Positions 12,109 through 24,150 of a DNA stretch of 64,000 bases are shown piece by piece. The notes under the pieces were generated by a model, which saw nothing but the letters and a program-made list of their open reading frames with translations, ran no database searches and had not been told where the DNA came from. This DNA comes from Ashinkailepas kermadecensis (Eukaryota > Arthropoda > Thecostraca > Neolepadidae). The stretch is from the NCBI GenBank assembly GCA_034440615.1, contig JAOTOM010003941.1, positions 62,001 to 126,000 on the forward strand, given 5' to 3'. The first letter of the stretch is position 1, and each line of letters begins with the position of its first letter. Position numbers and translations under genes: made by a program.

Positions 12109-12495
12109 GACAGGAGGATGGGACTTCGACTGCCAACTGTCGAGCCAGCGGGGCCGCCTGTACACTCTGAGCCGGGATATGTGTTGACAGGGGGTCGGAC
12201 TTCGACTGCCAACTGTCGGGCCAGCGGGGCTGCCCGTACACCCTGAGCTGGGACATGTGTCGACAGGAGGGTGGGACTTCGACTGTCAACTGTCGGGCCA
12301 GCGGGGCCGCCTGTACACCCTGAGCCGGGATATGTGTCGATAGGAGGTCGGACTTCTACTGCCAACTGTCGGACCAGCAGGGCCGTCTGAACACCCTGAG
12401 CCGGGATATGTGTCGATAGGAGGTCGGACTTCGACTGCCAACTGTCGAGCCAGCAGGGCCGCCTGTACACCCTGAGCTTGGACATATGTCGGCAG
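12109..12495 (+). repeat. 76-bp minisatellite made of the PAN 1B acceptor and exon start (5 units)
   Basis: The string GGACTTCGACTGCCAACTGT or a close variant begins at 12121, 12197, 12274, 12350 and 12426, and again at 12502 inside the real exon, a period of 76-77 bp. Each unit carries the acceptor-like 'GTCGACAG|G' followed by about 60 bases matching the start of the B exon, through the GGGGCCGCC segment. Thus the exon with its 3' splice site is the last unit of a tandem array. The period is not a multiple of three, so use of an upstream acceptor would change the frame. Confidence 0.9.
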
Positions 12496-12647
12496 GGAGT
12501 CGGACTTCGACTGCCAACTGTCCGGACGGCGGGGCCGCCTACATACCGTCAGCCGGACCGGGTACGAGACGTATCAACGGGGCTACGGCCGCGAGTGTGA
12601 CGGCACCAGCGGCACCAGACCGCCCCCCACCGGCGGCTCCACTGTCC
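12496..12647 (+). CDS. PAN domain 1, B exon (Cys 5-6)
   Basis: Second half of PAN 1. The acceptor GTCGGCAG leaves one base that completes Arg with the A exon; the frame then reads ESDFDCQLSGRRGRL with Cys 5 at codon 6, followed by TYQRGYGREC with Cys 6 at codon 34. After the domain comes a Thr/Pro/Gly linker (TRPPPTGG). The donor TCC|GTGAGTG ends the exon in phase 1, which joins to the PAN 2A exon as Arg. The exon is fused on its left to an array of its own acceptor and on its right to an array of its own donor, so the exact sites used in vivo are the most probable reading rather than proven. Confidence 0.82.
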
Positions 12648-13435
12648 GTGAGTGTTGCACCATCTCCGTGACTGTGGCACAACTATCCGTGAGCGTGGCA
12701 TTACTGTTCATGAGTGTGGTGACACTCTCCGTAAATATAGTGCCACTGTTCATGAGTGTAGCACACTTGTTCGTGAGTGTGGTTCCACTGTGCGAGAGTG
12801 TGGTTTCACAGTTAGTGAGTATGACACCACCATCCGTGAGTGTGGCACCACTATACGTGAGTATGGCTCCAGTGTCCGTGAGTGTGGCGCTACTCTCCAT
12901 GAGTGTGGCACCATAGTCCGGAACAGCCGAGATCACCAACACGGTGGCAGGCTGGCGAAATTCACCACACACACAAAGTCCGTGAGTGTGGCCCCACTAT
13001 CCGTGAGCGTGGTACTACAGTTCGTGAGTGTGGTACTACAGTTCGTGAGTATAGCACCACTGTCCGTGAGTGTGGTACTACAGTCCGTGAGTGTGGTAAT
13101 ACAGTTCGTGAGTTTGGCACCACTGTTTGTGAGTATGGCACCGCAGTCCATGATTGTGGCACTACAGTCCGTGATCGTGGCACCACAGTCAGTGATTTTG
13201 GCACGACAGTCCGTGATTGTGGCACAACGGTCAATGATTGTGGCACCACAGTCAGTGATTGTGGCACGACAGTCCGTGATTGTGGCACCACAGTCCGCAT
13301 GAGTGTAGCATCACCGTCCGTGAGTGTGGTGTCGTGCTCCATAATTACAGCGCCATTGCCTAAGAGTGCAGCACCATTGCTCGTGAGTGTCCGTGCGTGT
13401 GGATCCACTGTCCGTGGGTGTGGTAACGCCGGTGG
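12648..13435 (+). repeat. 21-24-bp minisatellite carrying the PAN 1B donor site
   Basis: Around thirty-five imperfect units of the form GTCCGTGAGTGTGGCACCAC, the first continuous with the real donor at 12,648. Nearly every unit keeps CCGTGAGT or TCGTGAGT, a consensus 5' splice site. A non-repeat island lies at about 12,915-12,975. Most units are 21 or 24 bp, multiples of three, which leaves several frames open for hundreds of bases on both strands; these Ser/Val- or Arg/Glu/Cys-rich frames are not independent genes. Confidence 0.88.
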
Positions 13436-13497
13436 TTCCAGCGGCCACCTGAGGTCAAAGCCAGTCAGATTCTTTAACACACCGGCTTTGCTGGCAG

Positions 13498-13630
13498 GCT
13501 GCTTCCGTCTGAACGCCCCGGACTCCCGTCTGGTTTTGAGAGAGATCATTCGCAACGTCATGACAACCACCGTCCAGAACTGCGCGCAGGAGTGTAAAAT
13601 CACCACGAGCTGCAACTCGTTCAGCTTCAG
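13498..13630 (+). CDS. PAN domain 2, A exon (Cys 1-4)
   Basis: Acceptor TTTGCTGGCAG with a pyrimidine-rich lead, then GC + CFRLNAPDSRL. Cysteines are at codons 1, 28, 32 and 38 (CAQEC then SC), and the exon ends CNSFSF + AG. The donor reads TTCAG|GCAAGT, a GC-AG splice site with otherwise perfect consensus. With the first base of the B exon the split codon makes Arg. Phase 1 in and phase 2 out, like all A exons here. The first-to-second cysteine spacing is identical to that of the other four domains. Confidence 0.83.
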
Positions 13631-13765
13631 GCAAGTTCTACGGTAGATGGGCGGCGAGTCATTGCTGACCAGAAGAGTGTGCACCCTTTAACAGTGACTG
13701 GCTATCAATGCACTGCAGATTTCAACGTTCCATGCTAGTCGGGTCCAGGAGCCATGGATAATTAC

Positions 13766-14520
<755 letters not shown>

Positions 14521-14558
14521 GATAGAGACCCCATTTAGCATGCTGAAGTACGTCGTAT

Positions 14559-14801
14559 CTACATATCAGGTGCGGATCCAGGAATTTTGATCGGGGGAGG
14601 GGGGCACTTGCTCTGGAGGGGCGCCATTTGTTTCCAAAAGGGCGCCTTTTGAGTGAGGGGCGCGATTGGGTGAAAACTTCGTTGAGCGTGGGGTGGGGGT
14701 GTGTTCGAGCGTCATGGAGGGGGGCCTTTTCAGTCCAAAGGACGCCACATACTTATCGGGGAAGGGGGCACATGCCCCCTGGATCCACCACTGTTACATG
14801 G
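14559..14801. mobile_element. Small hAT-like MITE (about 227 bp)
   Basis: Bases 14567-14793 start CAGGTGCGGATCCAGG and end CCTGGATCCACCACTG, which are inverted repeats of each other with two or three mismatches. The interior has G-rich and C-rich arms. The eight flanking bases, CTACATAT and TTACATGG, share five central bases, compatible with an aged 8-bp target-site duplication. No transposase. Confidence 0.6.
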
Positions 14802-15144
14802 TGGGGTGTTATCTTTCTCAAGAAGTGCAACAAGGCTATTTTCTTATGAAATGCTTCGCACCAAATGGTCTTTTCTCTCGTGCCTTTAATATGGAGAACC
14901 GACAAAATTTAGTTAAACTCCCCTCTTTTCTGATTGCAATTATCCCCATATTGGTTTGTCAACACAAAAAACAAGCCCCAGTCTGCTCTTCTAGAGCTAA
15001 AACCTGCCCATCACTACAGCCTGCGACAACCGTTCCGTCTGAACGTTCCGTCCATAGCGAGCGCCACGCCGCCCACCTGGAGCAGATACCGTCGGCACGT
15101 CCGGTCGGCAAGCGTAACGACGTCACGGCACGTGACGACCCCGC

Positions 15145-15945
15145 TCAACGTCCGCATCACCCTGACGGGTGGGCACTCTCACCGTCAGCACCACCCTGAC
15201 GGGCTCTCACCGTCAGCACCACCCTGACGGGCGGGCACTCTCAACGTCAGCACCACCCTGGCGGGCGGGCTGTCTCACCGCCAGCACCACCCTGACGAAC
15301 GGGTTCTCTCACCGTCAGCACCACCCTGACGAACGGGTTCTCTCACCGTCAGCACCACCCTGACGGGCGGGCACTCTCACCGTCAGCACCACCCTGACGG
15401 GCTCTCACCGTCAGCACCACCCTGACGGGCTGGCTGTCTCACCGCCAGCACGACCCTGACGAACGGGTTCTCTCACCGTCAGCACCACCCTGACGAGCGG
15501 GTTCTCTTACCGTCAGCACCACCCTGACGGGCGGGCCCTCTCACCGTCCGTACTATCCAGACGAGAGGGCCCTCTCACCGTCAGCAGAATCCTGACGAGC
15601 GTTCTTTCCCACCCTCTGCATCACCCTAACGGGCGGGCCCTCTCACCCCCTGCACCACCGTAAATGGCGAAATCTCTCACCGTCAGCACCACCCCAGATG
15701 GGCGGGACGTCTCACCGTCAGCACCACCCTGACGGGCTGTGCCTCTCATCACCTGCACCACCATAACGAACAGTGCCTCTCACCCTCCGCACGACCCGAA
15801 CTGGCGGGCCCTCTCACCGTCAGCACCACACAGACGGACGGGCCGGCCCATCGTCCCCATTACCCCGACACGCAAGCTTTCTCACCGTCAGCACCACCCA
15901 GACGGGCAGGCCCTCTCATCATCCACTACCCCGGCAGGCGACACC
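15145..15945. repeat. Minisatellite, unit about 33-35 bp (TCACCGTCAGCACCACCCTG)
   Basis: About 23 units of TCACCGTCAGCACCACCCTG plus ACGGGCGGGC..CTC, with some shortened. It lies in the PAN 2 intron. Open Thr/Ser/Pro/His-rich frames here are by-products. Confidence 0.88.
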
Positions 15946-16186
15946 ACTACTCACCCTCCCAATTGCACCGACAGATCACCTCACCACCCTCTCTACTGTC
16001 CGACAGGTGAGCCCTCTCACCATTTTCACTACCCCAGCAGGTGAGATCACTTACCCTTCCCACTACCCCGGCAGGTGACATCACTCACCCTCCCCACTAC
16101 CCCGGCAGGTGACATCACTCACCCTCCCCACTAACCCGACAGGTGACATCGCCTACCCTGCTCACCTACCGGACCACTGTCGGCAG
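15946..16186 (+). repeat. ~35-bp minisatellite resembling the PAN 2B acceptor
   Basis: Units of the form CACTACCCCGGCAGGTGACA TCACTCACCC lead directly into the true acceptor of the PAN 2B exon, whose junction reads ACTGTCGGCAG|GCGTGACA. Most units carry a pyrimidine-rich stretch followed by GGCAG|GTGACA, so each looks like a 3' splice site. The match to the exon is weaker than in the 12.1-kb array. Confidence 0.7.
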
Positions 16187-16350
16187 GCGTGACACGGCCG
16201 GAAGTGAGCTCAACTGTGAGATGGCTCGGCAGACGGTGCGCGGGGTCAGTGACCCGAGTGTGGAGCCGGACCGCCGGTACGACACCTACAGTCGCGAGTA
16301 CGGCACCGCCTGTCAGTCAGGAGGAGGAGGGGCAGCACCAGAAGGACACG
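16187..16350 (+). CDS. PAN domain 2, B exon (Cys 5-6)
   Basis: One base completes the split Arg, then RDTAGSELNCEMARQT with Cys 5 at codon 10, a charged stretch with DRRYDTYSREYG, and Cys 6 at codon 42 (TACQSG). A Gly/Ala/Pro linker (GGGGAAPEGH) follows. The donor CACG|GTACGC ends in phase 1; joining to the next exon gives Gly-Asp-Cys. It is the longest linker-bearing B exon but one. The TY-R-YG-C pattern before Cys 6 is shared with PAN 1B, which supports a common origin of the modules. Confidence 0.85.
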
Positions 16351-18480
16351 GTACGCAACAGTGAGCTTGGCTGTGAGCATCAGCAATGGGGGAGTTTCGG
16401 AAATCTTCATTTTAGTTTGAGTACCGGCTTAACTTTGCAGTTCGGGTCCCTCCATTCTTTCAGTTATACTTTCTGAAGTTACATATGAACCGTTCACGCT
16501 ACCGTTTTGCAATGTGGCATACCTTTCATCACAATGTTTCCGCAATTTGCGTCACAATATTGCATGCTAAGCCCTTAAAAGAGCGGAACTTAAAAGCTTT
16601 TAAAATACGGCAAGTCAAATTCAGTTCACGAACTCTACTCAATGTGATTTTCGGATATACATATAATTTGTTTAAATAAACAAACCATGCCAAATGCATC
16701 CAAAAGTGAATTATGGGTGTAAAGAAAAATTAGCAAAGAAAAATGTGAAAATAAATATTGCGACCTCCCGGATGAGTATCTATGTCGAATGAAGACATAA
16801 ACTAGAAACATACTTCTTTTTATGTCACTTATTCTTTTCAATACTTTTTTACAATCTTTATCATATATAGTGGAAACTTATGTCATCTACAGGTATGCCA
16901 GATTTCAAGTCAATATCAGGTCAAGTCACCGAGATGTGACTTGAAACATCACAAAGGTATGTAAGTTCCAGACCCTCTAGAGGTTAAAATACGGACTGTT
17001 TTAAAGTCAAATTGGCTAAGCCATAGTCATTTTGGAGTTCATTTATAAATTTTAAATACATTTTTCAAGTTCATTCCTCGTGAAATTTGGGCGAACAAAT
17101 TCAGGTAGAATATGGGGAATCTTTTTCTTATTTTGCACTGTAAATTCTGAAAACCAACATTAAAGTTTTATTTTTGTTTTCCTCTCGAAATTTTTCAGAG
17201 GGTGGAGAACATGGATTTTGGTGGTGGTATCGATTACCTTTTCCTGGATGCTATCTATTTCTAAAATTACCATATTGGATACTTCATCACAGGATTTCAG
17301 ATATTTCACCTTGAACGGATTGGCTACCATGACTTTACATGCGTCACCTGTGTTAGACTAAGTCTTCAGTTTGCATATCATCAGCATTGAAGCACGAAAT
17401 TGCACTGCTTTACGACCAGACCACAATAAGTACGACGAAGACGGGTGACTGGGCGGAATTCCCCGTACGGGAGCAGGGTTGAGATGCGCGGGTGGCGTGA
17501 TCGTCATGATCACCGCCCCCGTATTGTGGCCGCTATGATACTGGAGTGGCGGATCTGCACGAGAGCAGAGTTAAGTTGCGCGAGTGGTGTGTGGACGACA
17601 TGATCGCTGCCTCCTCGGTATTGTGGCCGTTATGGTGCCGGGGTGGTGAAGCTTCATGCTTGCGCACTGAGTGTCCCACCGGCTTTCTACGTGATTATGA
17701 ACGCGTTCGGCGGCGCGTGCCCACGTAGGCGTCGCCTCATGTCGGCGCGTCACACTCGCTGTGACGTGCACCACAAGTTTGCACGACTTGGACTGTGCAC
17801 TGTGCACACATAGCGTGTTTTTGCACAGTCCGGTACTCCCTAAAACGCGGCGTTTGTCTTCGTTTGGTTTGGTTTCGTCTCACCACGATCCTGCTATAAC
17901 TCACATACTGAAATCGAATCAGCAAAATGCATGTGGGTATGGAACCCATTGAAGCTGGAAGGGCAGTGCCCTTTTCTAACATTGTGCTTGCTCAGCGTAT
18001 CCAAGAGGGAAAAGAGGGACATAGCCCCCATGGGGATGCGGCGCCCCATCAGGACGCTTGAGTGGACAATTTTGCAGGGTATTAGTGGATTAATTTGATT
18101 TATTGCTGGTGGATTAATTTAATTGGGTGCTCGAGTTTGATCCAAAGTGTATGCCCATACCTGTTGACATTGTTTCTCCCAGTTGGCGATTTGAATGTAA
18201 TAAATATATAGCCAGGCGTGCCATTCAAATCTGACGGGAGTGAACGCACTGAGAGTCATCTCGCTGCATTTCTGGTGATTGTGCCGGTGTTGACTGCGCT
18301 ACTGTTGTCTACTCTACTGTCGATTGTTAGACTTTTGGTGCACTGCTATTGACAATGCTACTGCTCACGCGCTTGCATCCTATCGGAGCGTTCTAAGGTT
18401 GACCACCACTGTAGTTTCCACCACTTCGAGCTATTTATCGGTCTGAGGGAAGAGTGACGGGCAATGATTTGGTTCACCAG
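16351..18480 (+). other. Intron between PAN 2 and PAN 3
   Basis: Starts at GTACGC and ends at GGTTCACCAG. It contains a dispersed repeat at about 16,440-17,410; the rest (17,410-18,480) is unique sequence with no recognised coding motif. Confidence 0.65.
16440..17410 (+). repeat. Dispersed repeat R2, copy a
   Basis: Matches 57,365-58,045 in order along its length: GAACCGTTCACGCTACCGTT against GAGCCGTTCGTGCTATCGCT; 'CAGATTTCAAGTCAATATCA' against 'CAGGTTTCAAGTGAACATCA'; and 'GTCACCTGTGTTAGACTAAG' against 'GTCATCTGCGTTACACAATG'. No protein motif or clear ends. Probably an old transposable-element copy. Confidence 0.6.
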
Positions 18481-18619
18481 GTGACTGCTACCGGCTGGTG
18501 GGCAGACAGCAGCGTCTGCAGTATGCGCGCATCGATGCCGTGTTCAGTGCCAGCACGCGCAACGATTGTGAACGCATCTGCTACATGTCGTACATGAGAT
18601 GTCGCTCGTACAGCTACAC
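18481..18619 (+). CDS. PAN domain 3, A exon (Cys 1-4)
   Basis: Acceptor GGTTCACCAG, then GT + DCYRLVGRQQRLQ. Cysteines are at codons 2, 29, 33 and 40 (CERIC, then RC), and the exon ends RSYSY + AC before the donor GTGAGT. It has the same phases as the other A exons; the split codon becomes Thr with PAN 3B rather than the usual Arg/Lys. The intron that follows is about 3.5 kb and carries a LINE fragment. Confidence 0.85.
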
Positions 18620-18715
18620 GTGAGTCCACTCGCACCATTCATTGAAACTGCAGCTGCCGGACAGTGCAGTGTAGGCAAAGATCCGCTGCGGGGCCCCGTG
18701 AAGTACAAATGAAGT

Positions 18716-19790
18716 TATAAAGTCATGTCATAAAGTGTTAAGGCTTGATAAGAGTCACAGGGGCCCATCTGGGTCAAGCCTATCTAAAAAAGATACCAGA
18801 AAAGTACATTCTCACACCCCAATCAATCCATTATCCCAAGTTCCATGGGAACTATATATCCCAGCCTATCTAGCACCATTCACCTGCTATGGCATATCAC
18901 ACTTCTCAACAATTTCAAACTCCTCAAATCATGCCCCATTATGTTACCATAGCTCAATCTCATCAGTATCACATACCCGAATGTCGGTGCTGAATCCACT
19001 GCTCGGTACACCCTATGTAGTATAATGTACTAGTGTAATATAATATAATATAATACTAGTGTACTACTCAATTTATCAGTATGATCAAAATCATTTTCAG
19101 ACTCCATCTACAACCACCTAATGGGGCCTGTACAGTGCACACCCACTTAGCGTATATCATCCATCACCCCTTAGAACTAAAAAATAAGATTTTGCAACCT
19201 AAAATAGTTGTCCACCCTATTTTTAAATACATTCAATGTGGGACTCCCCATAGCATCAGCAGGCAGACTATTCCACTGATCAACAATCCTTTGACTGAAG
19301 ACCTGTTGTCACTTAACTGTCCTACACCTTTATTTGTCTAACCTGAATTGATGATCCCTATATGAAGTCTGAATAGAAGGGCATCATTCAGATTGTCTTG
19401 ATCTAGCCCTTTAATAATTTTATGCATTTCAACCATATCACCCCTTAATCTCCTATACTTGAGTGAGTACGTATCTAATGCAATAAGTATTTCTCCATAT
19501 TCTAAGTTACCTAGTCCACTAATGAGTCTAGTGGCTTTGCGCTGCACTATTTCTAGCATATCTGTATCTTTTTCTAAGTAGGGGCTCTATGCCTGTACAG
19601 AATATTCTAAGTGGGGTCGCACATAGGCCAAGTACAGCATTTTCATCACTTCTTTGCTCTTATACCACACACTCCTATTAATGATTCCCAGCATTCTGAT
19701 TACCTTGTTCCTAGCTGAGACACATTGCTTTTCTACTTTAAGATCATTTGAAACTAAGATCATTTGAAACAACTCTCACCTAAATAGCAT
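18716..19790 (-). mobile_element. CR1-like LINE 3' fragment, minus strand
   Basis: 5'-truncated copy of the LINE family found at 28.3-33 kb. Minus-strand frames encode the C-terminal region: MLGIINRSVWYKSKEVMKML at about 19,640-19,710 and RKATRLISGLGNLEYGE near 19,490-19,545, matching RMLGLINRSVRYKSKEVMK near 32,170-32,220 and RKATRLLSGIGNLEYGE near 32,330-32,380. The 3' terminal bases (TTATGACTT type, here read in reverse at 18,716-18,745) are shared too. Stops and gaps make it a dead insertion within the PAN 3 intron. Confidence 0.82.
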
Positions 19791-22124
19791 CGCATCTGAG
19801 CAGCATAACCATAATGCAAACTCTGGTGATCCGGGGCCACACGTCTCCGTCGAAATGTGCCTCGACCACAACTAGTAACCCTATTGCGTTGACGGGTTGG
19901 TCTAAAAATCGGCTTGTTCCATCCTCAACGTTTTTGTCGCTCCTATGTACACGAGCATAAGAATACTATATACGAGATAATAGTTGGATTTCCTTCCAAA
20001 GTATACGTTAAAATTTCCGAAATATGCAATGCATTTATACTGCATTTTAGGATGTATTGCCTGACGTCGGAAGGATGTAACTATGGACGTTGTGATGCAC
20101 CTCAGCAGCAACATTATCCACAGATTAGTGAACTAAATCCTGAAGCGGTTGTCAAGGCAGCCAGCAGTGAATTTTCCCTGCATACCAGTGTGCGCATGCG
20201 CATTATCATTGATACAAATAATCAGTTATGTGTGATGGTCAATGGTCATAACCTGTGCGCTAACCAATGGTCAATGCACCTGCGATTGAAATACTCATTG
20301 AACTAAACTACTTTTTTCCTTCGAGCAGCAAATTTTACTGATATTGACCAAAATTCATGAATGTTTAATGTTGATTAATCCCTTCAATGTTACATCGCTT
20401 GGTAATAAACGCAAACTATAGTTGCGGCTAAGCATAGCGAAAAACAACGTGTCCGCGTTTCGGTGTGGAGATCCAAACAACATTAATTTCAGTGCGGCTT
20501 CGCTGTGCTTTCATTTCTTAATCAAATGGGTAATACATTTACATCTCAGAATACTACAAAGGCAAATTGTGCTATTTTGGAACACAAAATGATAACCGGC
20601 CGCCTCCCACCGAAGATATCCCGTTCCCTTATATGCTCTACACCCTTTTCTCGGGGTTTACCCAGCTATTTTGTATTGGGGTTACGAAAACAGCATTCCA
20701 GATTTAATGAAATGAACTTCGAGTAGCTAACTTTTTAGAAAGCTGAACTGATCGACGACGGTTACATCCAGTGTTCAACACTAAGCGTTCGAAAACGGGT
20801 TGCAGAATTTGATTCAATTGCAAGAAGAAATACAAAACCATTGACTTTTTAGCATAAATGGGCATTCTTAGGATACATCTCGCTAAACAGCAGGAAGACT
20901 GGTAAAAAGACGGATTTCTTTAGCGTGCACTGGATGCACGGGTTTATTCATGGATTCGTGGTGGAGTATGTACAGTTCGCTGGATGTCACAGGTTGCCGA
21001 CGTTCACTGGAATCTGCACGCTGAGGCGGAGCGCCCGCCCCGGATACTTGGCTACGTAGGGTTTGCGATACTTTAGACAGGGCAGCTCCACCGCCTCCCC
21101 AATGTGTGTCGAAACGTTGCTGGACCGACCGAGTTCAGAATATTGTTAAACATAGGAAATACCGTAAGGGGATGGTGATCGCATGATTACAAAAACTGGC
21201 TTGAGTTGTTCTAAATTACTTCAAAATACAACAAACATACATACAATCAAACATACAACTTTACCCGAATTGGCCACATTTTTAGGAAATAGACGAAATC
21301 TCACTCAGTGGTTACCTGTAATTTGACCATGGCTGACCGCAGACAAAAAGAACATGATATCGAAAAGCATCTGTGAATTATTTGAGAGGTGCAATGTTTC
21401 TCCGGAACTAAACAAGTATTTCCATTGGTCACCACTTCCGTTTATGTTTGTTTGCAGCCATTTTTGGTTCGGTGACAGTGGTTTATATTTCGTTCTCTGT
21501 TTTGGCGTGAGGGTAATGAATATCAGTACTGTTCCATACTATTTTCAGCTTGCTTCCATGTCAGTTCTATATCGCACCTTGACTCCACACCTCCGCAGAA
21601 CAAAAGCGTAGCTGCAACGGTGAATAGGGCCCCGTCATCTGCCCTGGAATTCGCAAATATTTGTTTTAGCATGCCTATTATCCCATTCATAATCATGAAG
21701 TACGTCTTGTATATTAGTTATGAGCACAACATAGCCAAGACAATTCCCACGCCCAAAATCCCAACTATACACATACACAAAAGCATACCATTCATAATCA
21801 TCAAGTCTGGGGCCATGGACAAAATGCTCTTCTGCTTATCCTTGACAACTGTTTGGCTAGACTTCGCCATGGATGCCGCCGGGGCTGGCCCCAGGCGCCC
21901 AGGCATCGCATGGACACACGCTCCCTTGATTTTTTGTATTGCTTATGACTACTTTTTTTTGCTGTGCCAGGTATCACTTCAAACCATCCTCGAATATTGT
22001 GATTAGTTATTTGGATCTTACAAAGTTCCAACGCGAACTACATCTCCATGGAAATATCTGCACCAGAGACCCCGCACGCTGGTTCAGCAGTGTTTGGAGC
22101 GCGCTGATGTGTGTGCCGCTGCAG
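19791..22124 (+). other. Remainder of the PAN 3 intron
   Basis: No exon or element recognised. The open frame at 19,914-20,303 (130 codons, YCLTSEGCNYGRCD) has no family signature and its phase does not fit a PAN B exon, so it is not called. Confidence 0.5.
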
Positions 22125-22270
22125 CGGTCGGCAGGTGCGCGGCAACTGTGCCCTGTCGAGGGAGGACGCCTACAGCACGCGTCTGGAGGCGGACAGAGAT
22201 GCGGACACGTACCAGCGTGACTTCAGCCGGGCCTGCCAGTACGGCACTGGAGAGGAGCACAACAGTGACG
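22125..22270 (+). CDS. PAN domain 3, B exon (Cys 5-6)
   Basis: The acceptor GCCGCTGCAG at 22,115-22,124 leaves one base (C), completing Thr, then GRQVRGNCALSREDAY with Cys 5 at codon 8 and FSRACQYG with Cys 6 at codon 37, then the acidic linker EEHNSD. A nearer AG (GGTCGGCAG at 22,125-22,133) would give the wrong phase, which decides the start. The donor GACG|GTAATT ends in phase 1 and joins PAN 4A as Glu. The last ~30 exon bases are repeated about fifty times downstream with the donor. Confidence 0.84.
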
Positions 22271-24150
22271 GTAATTACCCGGCTAGTACGGCACCGGAGG
22301 GGAGACGGTAGTGACCCGGCCAGTACGACATCGGAGGGGAGACGGTAGTGACCGGGCTAGTACGACACCGGAGGGGAGACGGTAGTGACCCGGCCAGTAC
22401 GGCACCGGAGGGGAGACGATAGTGACCCGGCCAGTACGACACCGGAGGGGAGACGGTAGTGACCCGGCCAGTACGACATCGGAGGGGAGACGGTAGTGAC
22501 CCGGCCAGTACGGCACCGGAGGGGAGACGGTAATTACCCGGCCAGTACGGCACCGGAGAGGAGACGGTAGTGACCGGGCTAGTACGACACCGGAGGGGAG
22601 ACGGTAGTGACCCGGCCAGTACGACATCGGAGAGGAGACGGTAGTGACCCGGCCAGTACGACATCGGAGGGGAGACGATAGTGACCCGGCCAGTACGACA
22701 CCGGAGGGGAGACGATAGTGACCCGGCCAGTACGACACAGGAGGGGAGACGGTAGTGACCCGACCAGTACGGCACCGGAGGGGAGACGGTAGTGACCCAG
22801 CCATTACGGCACCGGAGGGGAGATGGTAGTGACCCGGCCAGTACGGCACCGGATGGGAGACGGTAGTGACCCAGCCAGAACGGCACCGGAGAGGAGACGG
22901 TAATTACCCGGCCAGTACGGCACCGGAGTGATGGTAGTGACCCGGCCATTACGGCACCGGAGGGGAGACGGTAGTGACCCGGCCAGTACGACACCGGAGG
23001 GGAGACGGTAGTGACCCGGCCAGTACGGCACCGGAGAGGAGACGGTAGTGACCGGGCTAGTACGACACCGGAGGGGAGACGGTAGTGACCGGGCTAGTAC
23101 GACACCGGAGGGGAGACGGTAGTGACCCGGCCAGTACGGCACCGGAGAGGAGACGATAGTGACCGGGCTAGTACGACACCGGAGGGGAGACGGTAGTGAC
23201 CGGGCTAGTACGACACCGGAGGGGAGACGGTAGTGGCCCGGCCAGTACGACTTCGGAGGGGAGACGGTAGTGACCCAGCCAGTACGGCACCGGAGGGGAG
23301 ACGATAGTGACCCGGCCAGTACGACACCGGAGGGGAGACGATAGTGACCCGGCCAGTACGACACCGGAGGGGAGACGGTAGTGACCCGGCCAGTACGGCA
23401 CCGGAGGGGAGACGGTAGTGACCCAGCCATTACGGCACCGGAGGGGAGATGGTAGTGACCCTGCCAGTACGGCACCGGATGGGAGACGGTAGTGACCCAG
23501 CCAGAACGGCACCGGAGAGGAGACGGTAATTACCCGGCCAGTACGGCACCTAAGTGATGGTAGTGACCCGGCCATTACGGCATCGGTGGGGAGACGGTAA
23601 TTACCCGGCCAGTACGGCACCGGAGTGATGGTAGTGACCCGGCCATTACGGCACCGGAGGGAAGACGGTAGTGACCCGGCCAGTACGACACCGGAGGGGA
23701 GACGGTAGTGACCGGGCTAGTACGACACCGGAGGGGAGACGGTAGTGACCCGGCCAGTACGACATCGGAGAGGAGACGATAGTGACCGGGCTAGTACGAC
23801 ACCGGAGGGGAGACGATAGTGACCCGGCCAGTACGGCACCGGAGAGGAGACGATAGTGACCGGGCTAGTACGACACCGGAGGGGAGACGGTAGTGACCGG
23901 GCTAGTACGACACCGGAGGGGAGACGGTAGTGACCCGGCCAGTACGACATCGGAGGGGAGACGGTAGTGGCCCGGCCAGTACGACATCGGAGGGGAGACG
24001 GTAGTGACCCAGCCAGTACGGCACCGGAGGGGAGACGGTAGTGACCCGGCCAGTACGGCACCGGAGGGGAGACGGTAGTGACCCGGCCAGTACGGCACCG
24101 GAGGTGAGACGGTAGTGACCCGGTCAGTACGGCACCGGAAAGGGTATGGC
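22236..24150 (+). repeat. 37-bp minisatellite of the PAN 3B exon end plus donor (about 50 units)
   Basis: The unit CCAGTACGGCACCGGAGGGG followed by AGACGGTAGTGACCCGG copies the exon end CCAGTACGGCACTGGAGAGG and its donor region (ACGGTAATT). In the array the donor core is GGTAGT or GGTAAT. Variants are shared in blocks of several units (for example runs containing GGGCTAGTACGACACC), showing multi-unit duplications. Thirty-seven bases step through all frames and, lacking stops on the minus strand, give long Ser/Pro/Arg/Tyr/Trp frames that are not genes. Confidence 0.93.

Noticed and set aside
12652..13684. Frames of 216-247 codons in the 21-24-bp array, some reaching PAN 2A
   Set aside because: Open only because the unit is a multiple of three; the PAN 2A exon has its own acceptor and phase that do not fit read-through.
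19914..20303. 130-codon open frame in the PAN 3 intron as a PAN half or separate gene
   Set aside because: Cysteine spacing and phase do not match the B exons and no known motif is visible.
22125..22133. Alternative acceptor GGTCGGCAG for PAN 3B
   Set aside because: It would leave phase 0, breaking the frame with PAN 3A; the upstream GCTGCAG gives the required single base.
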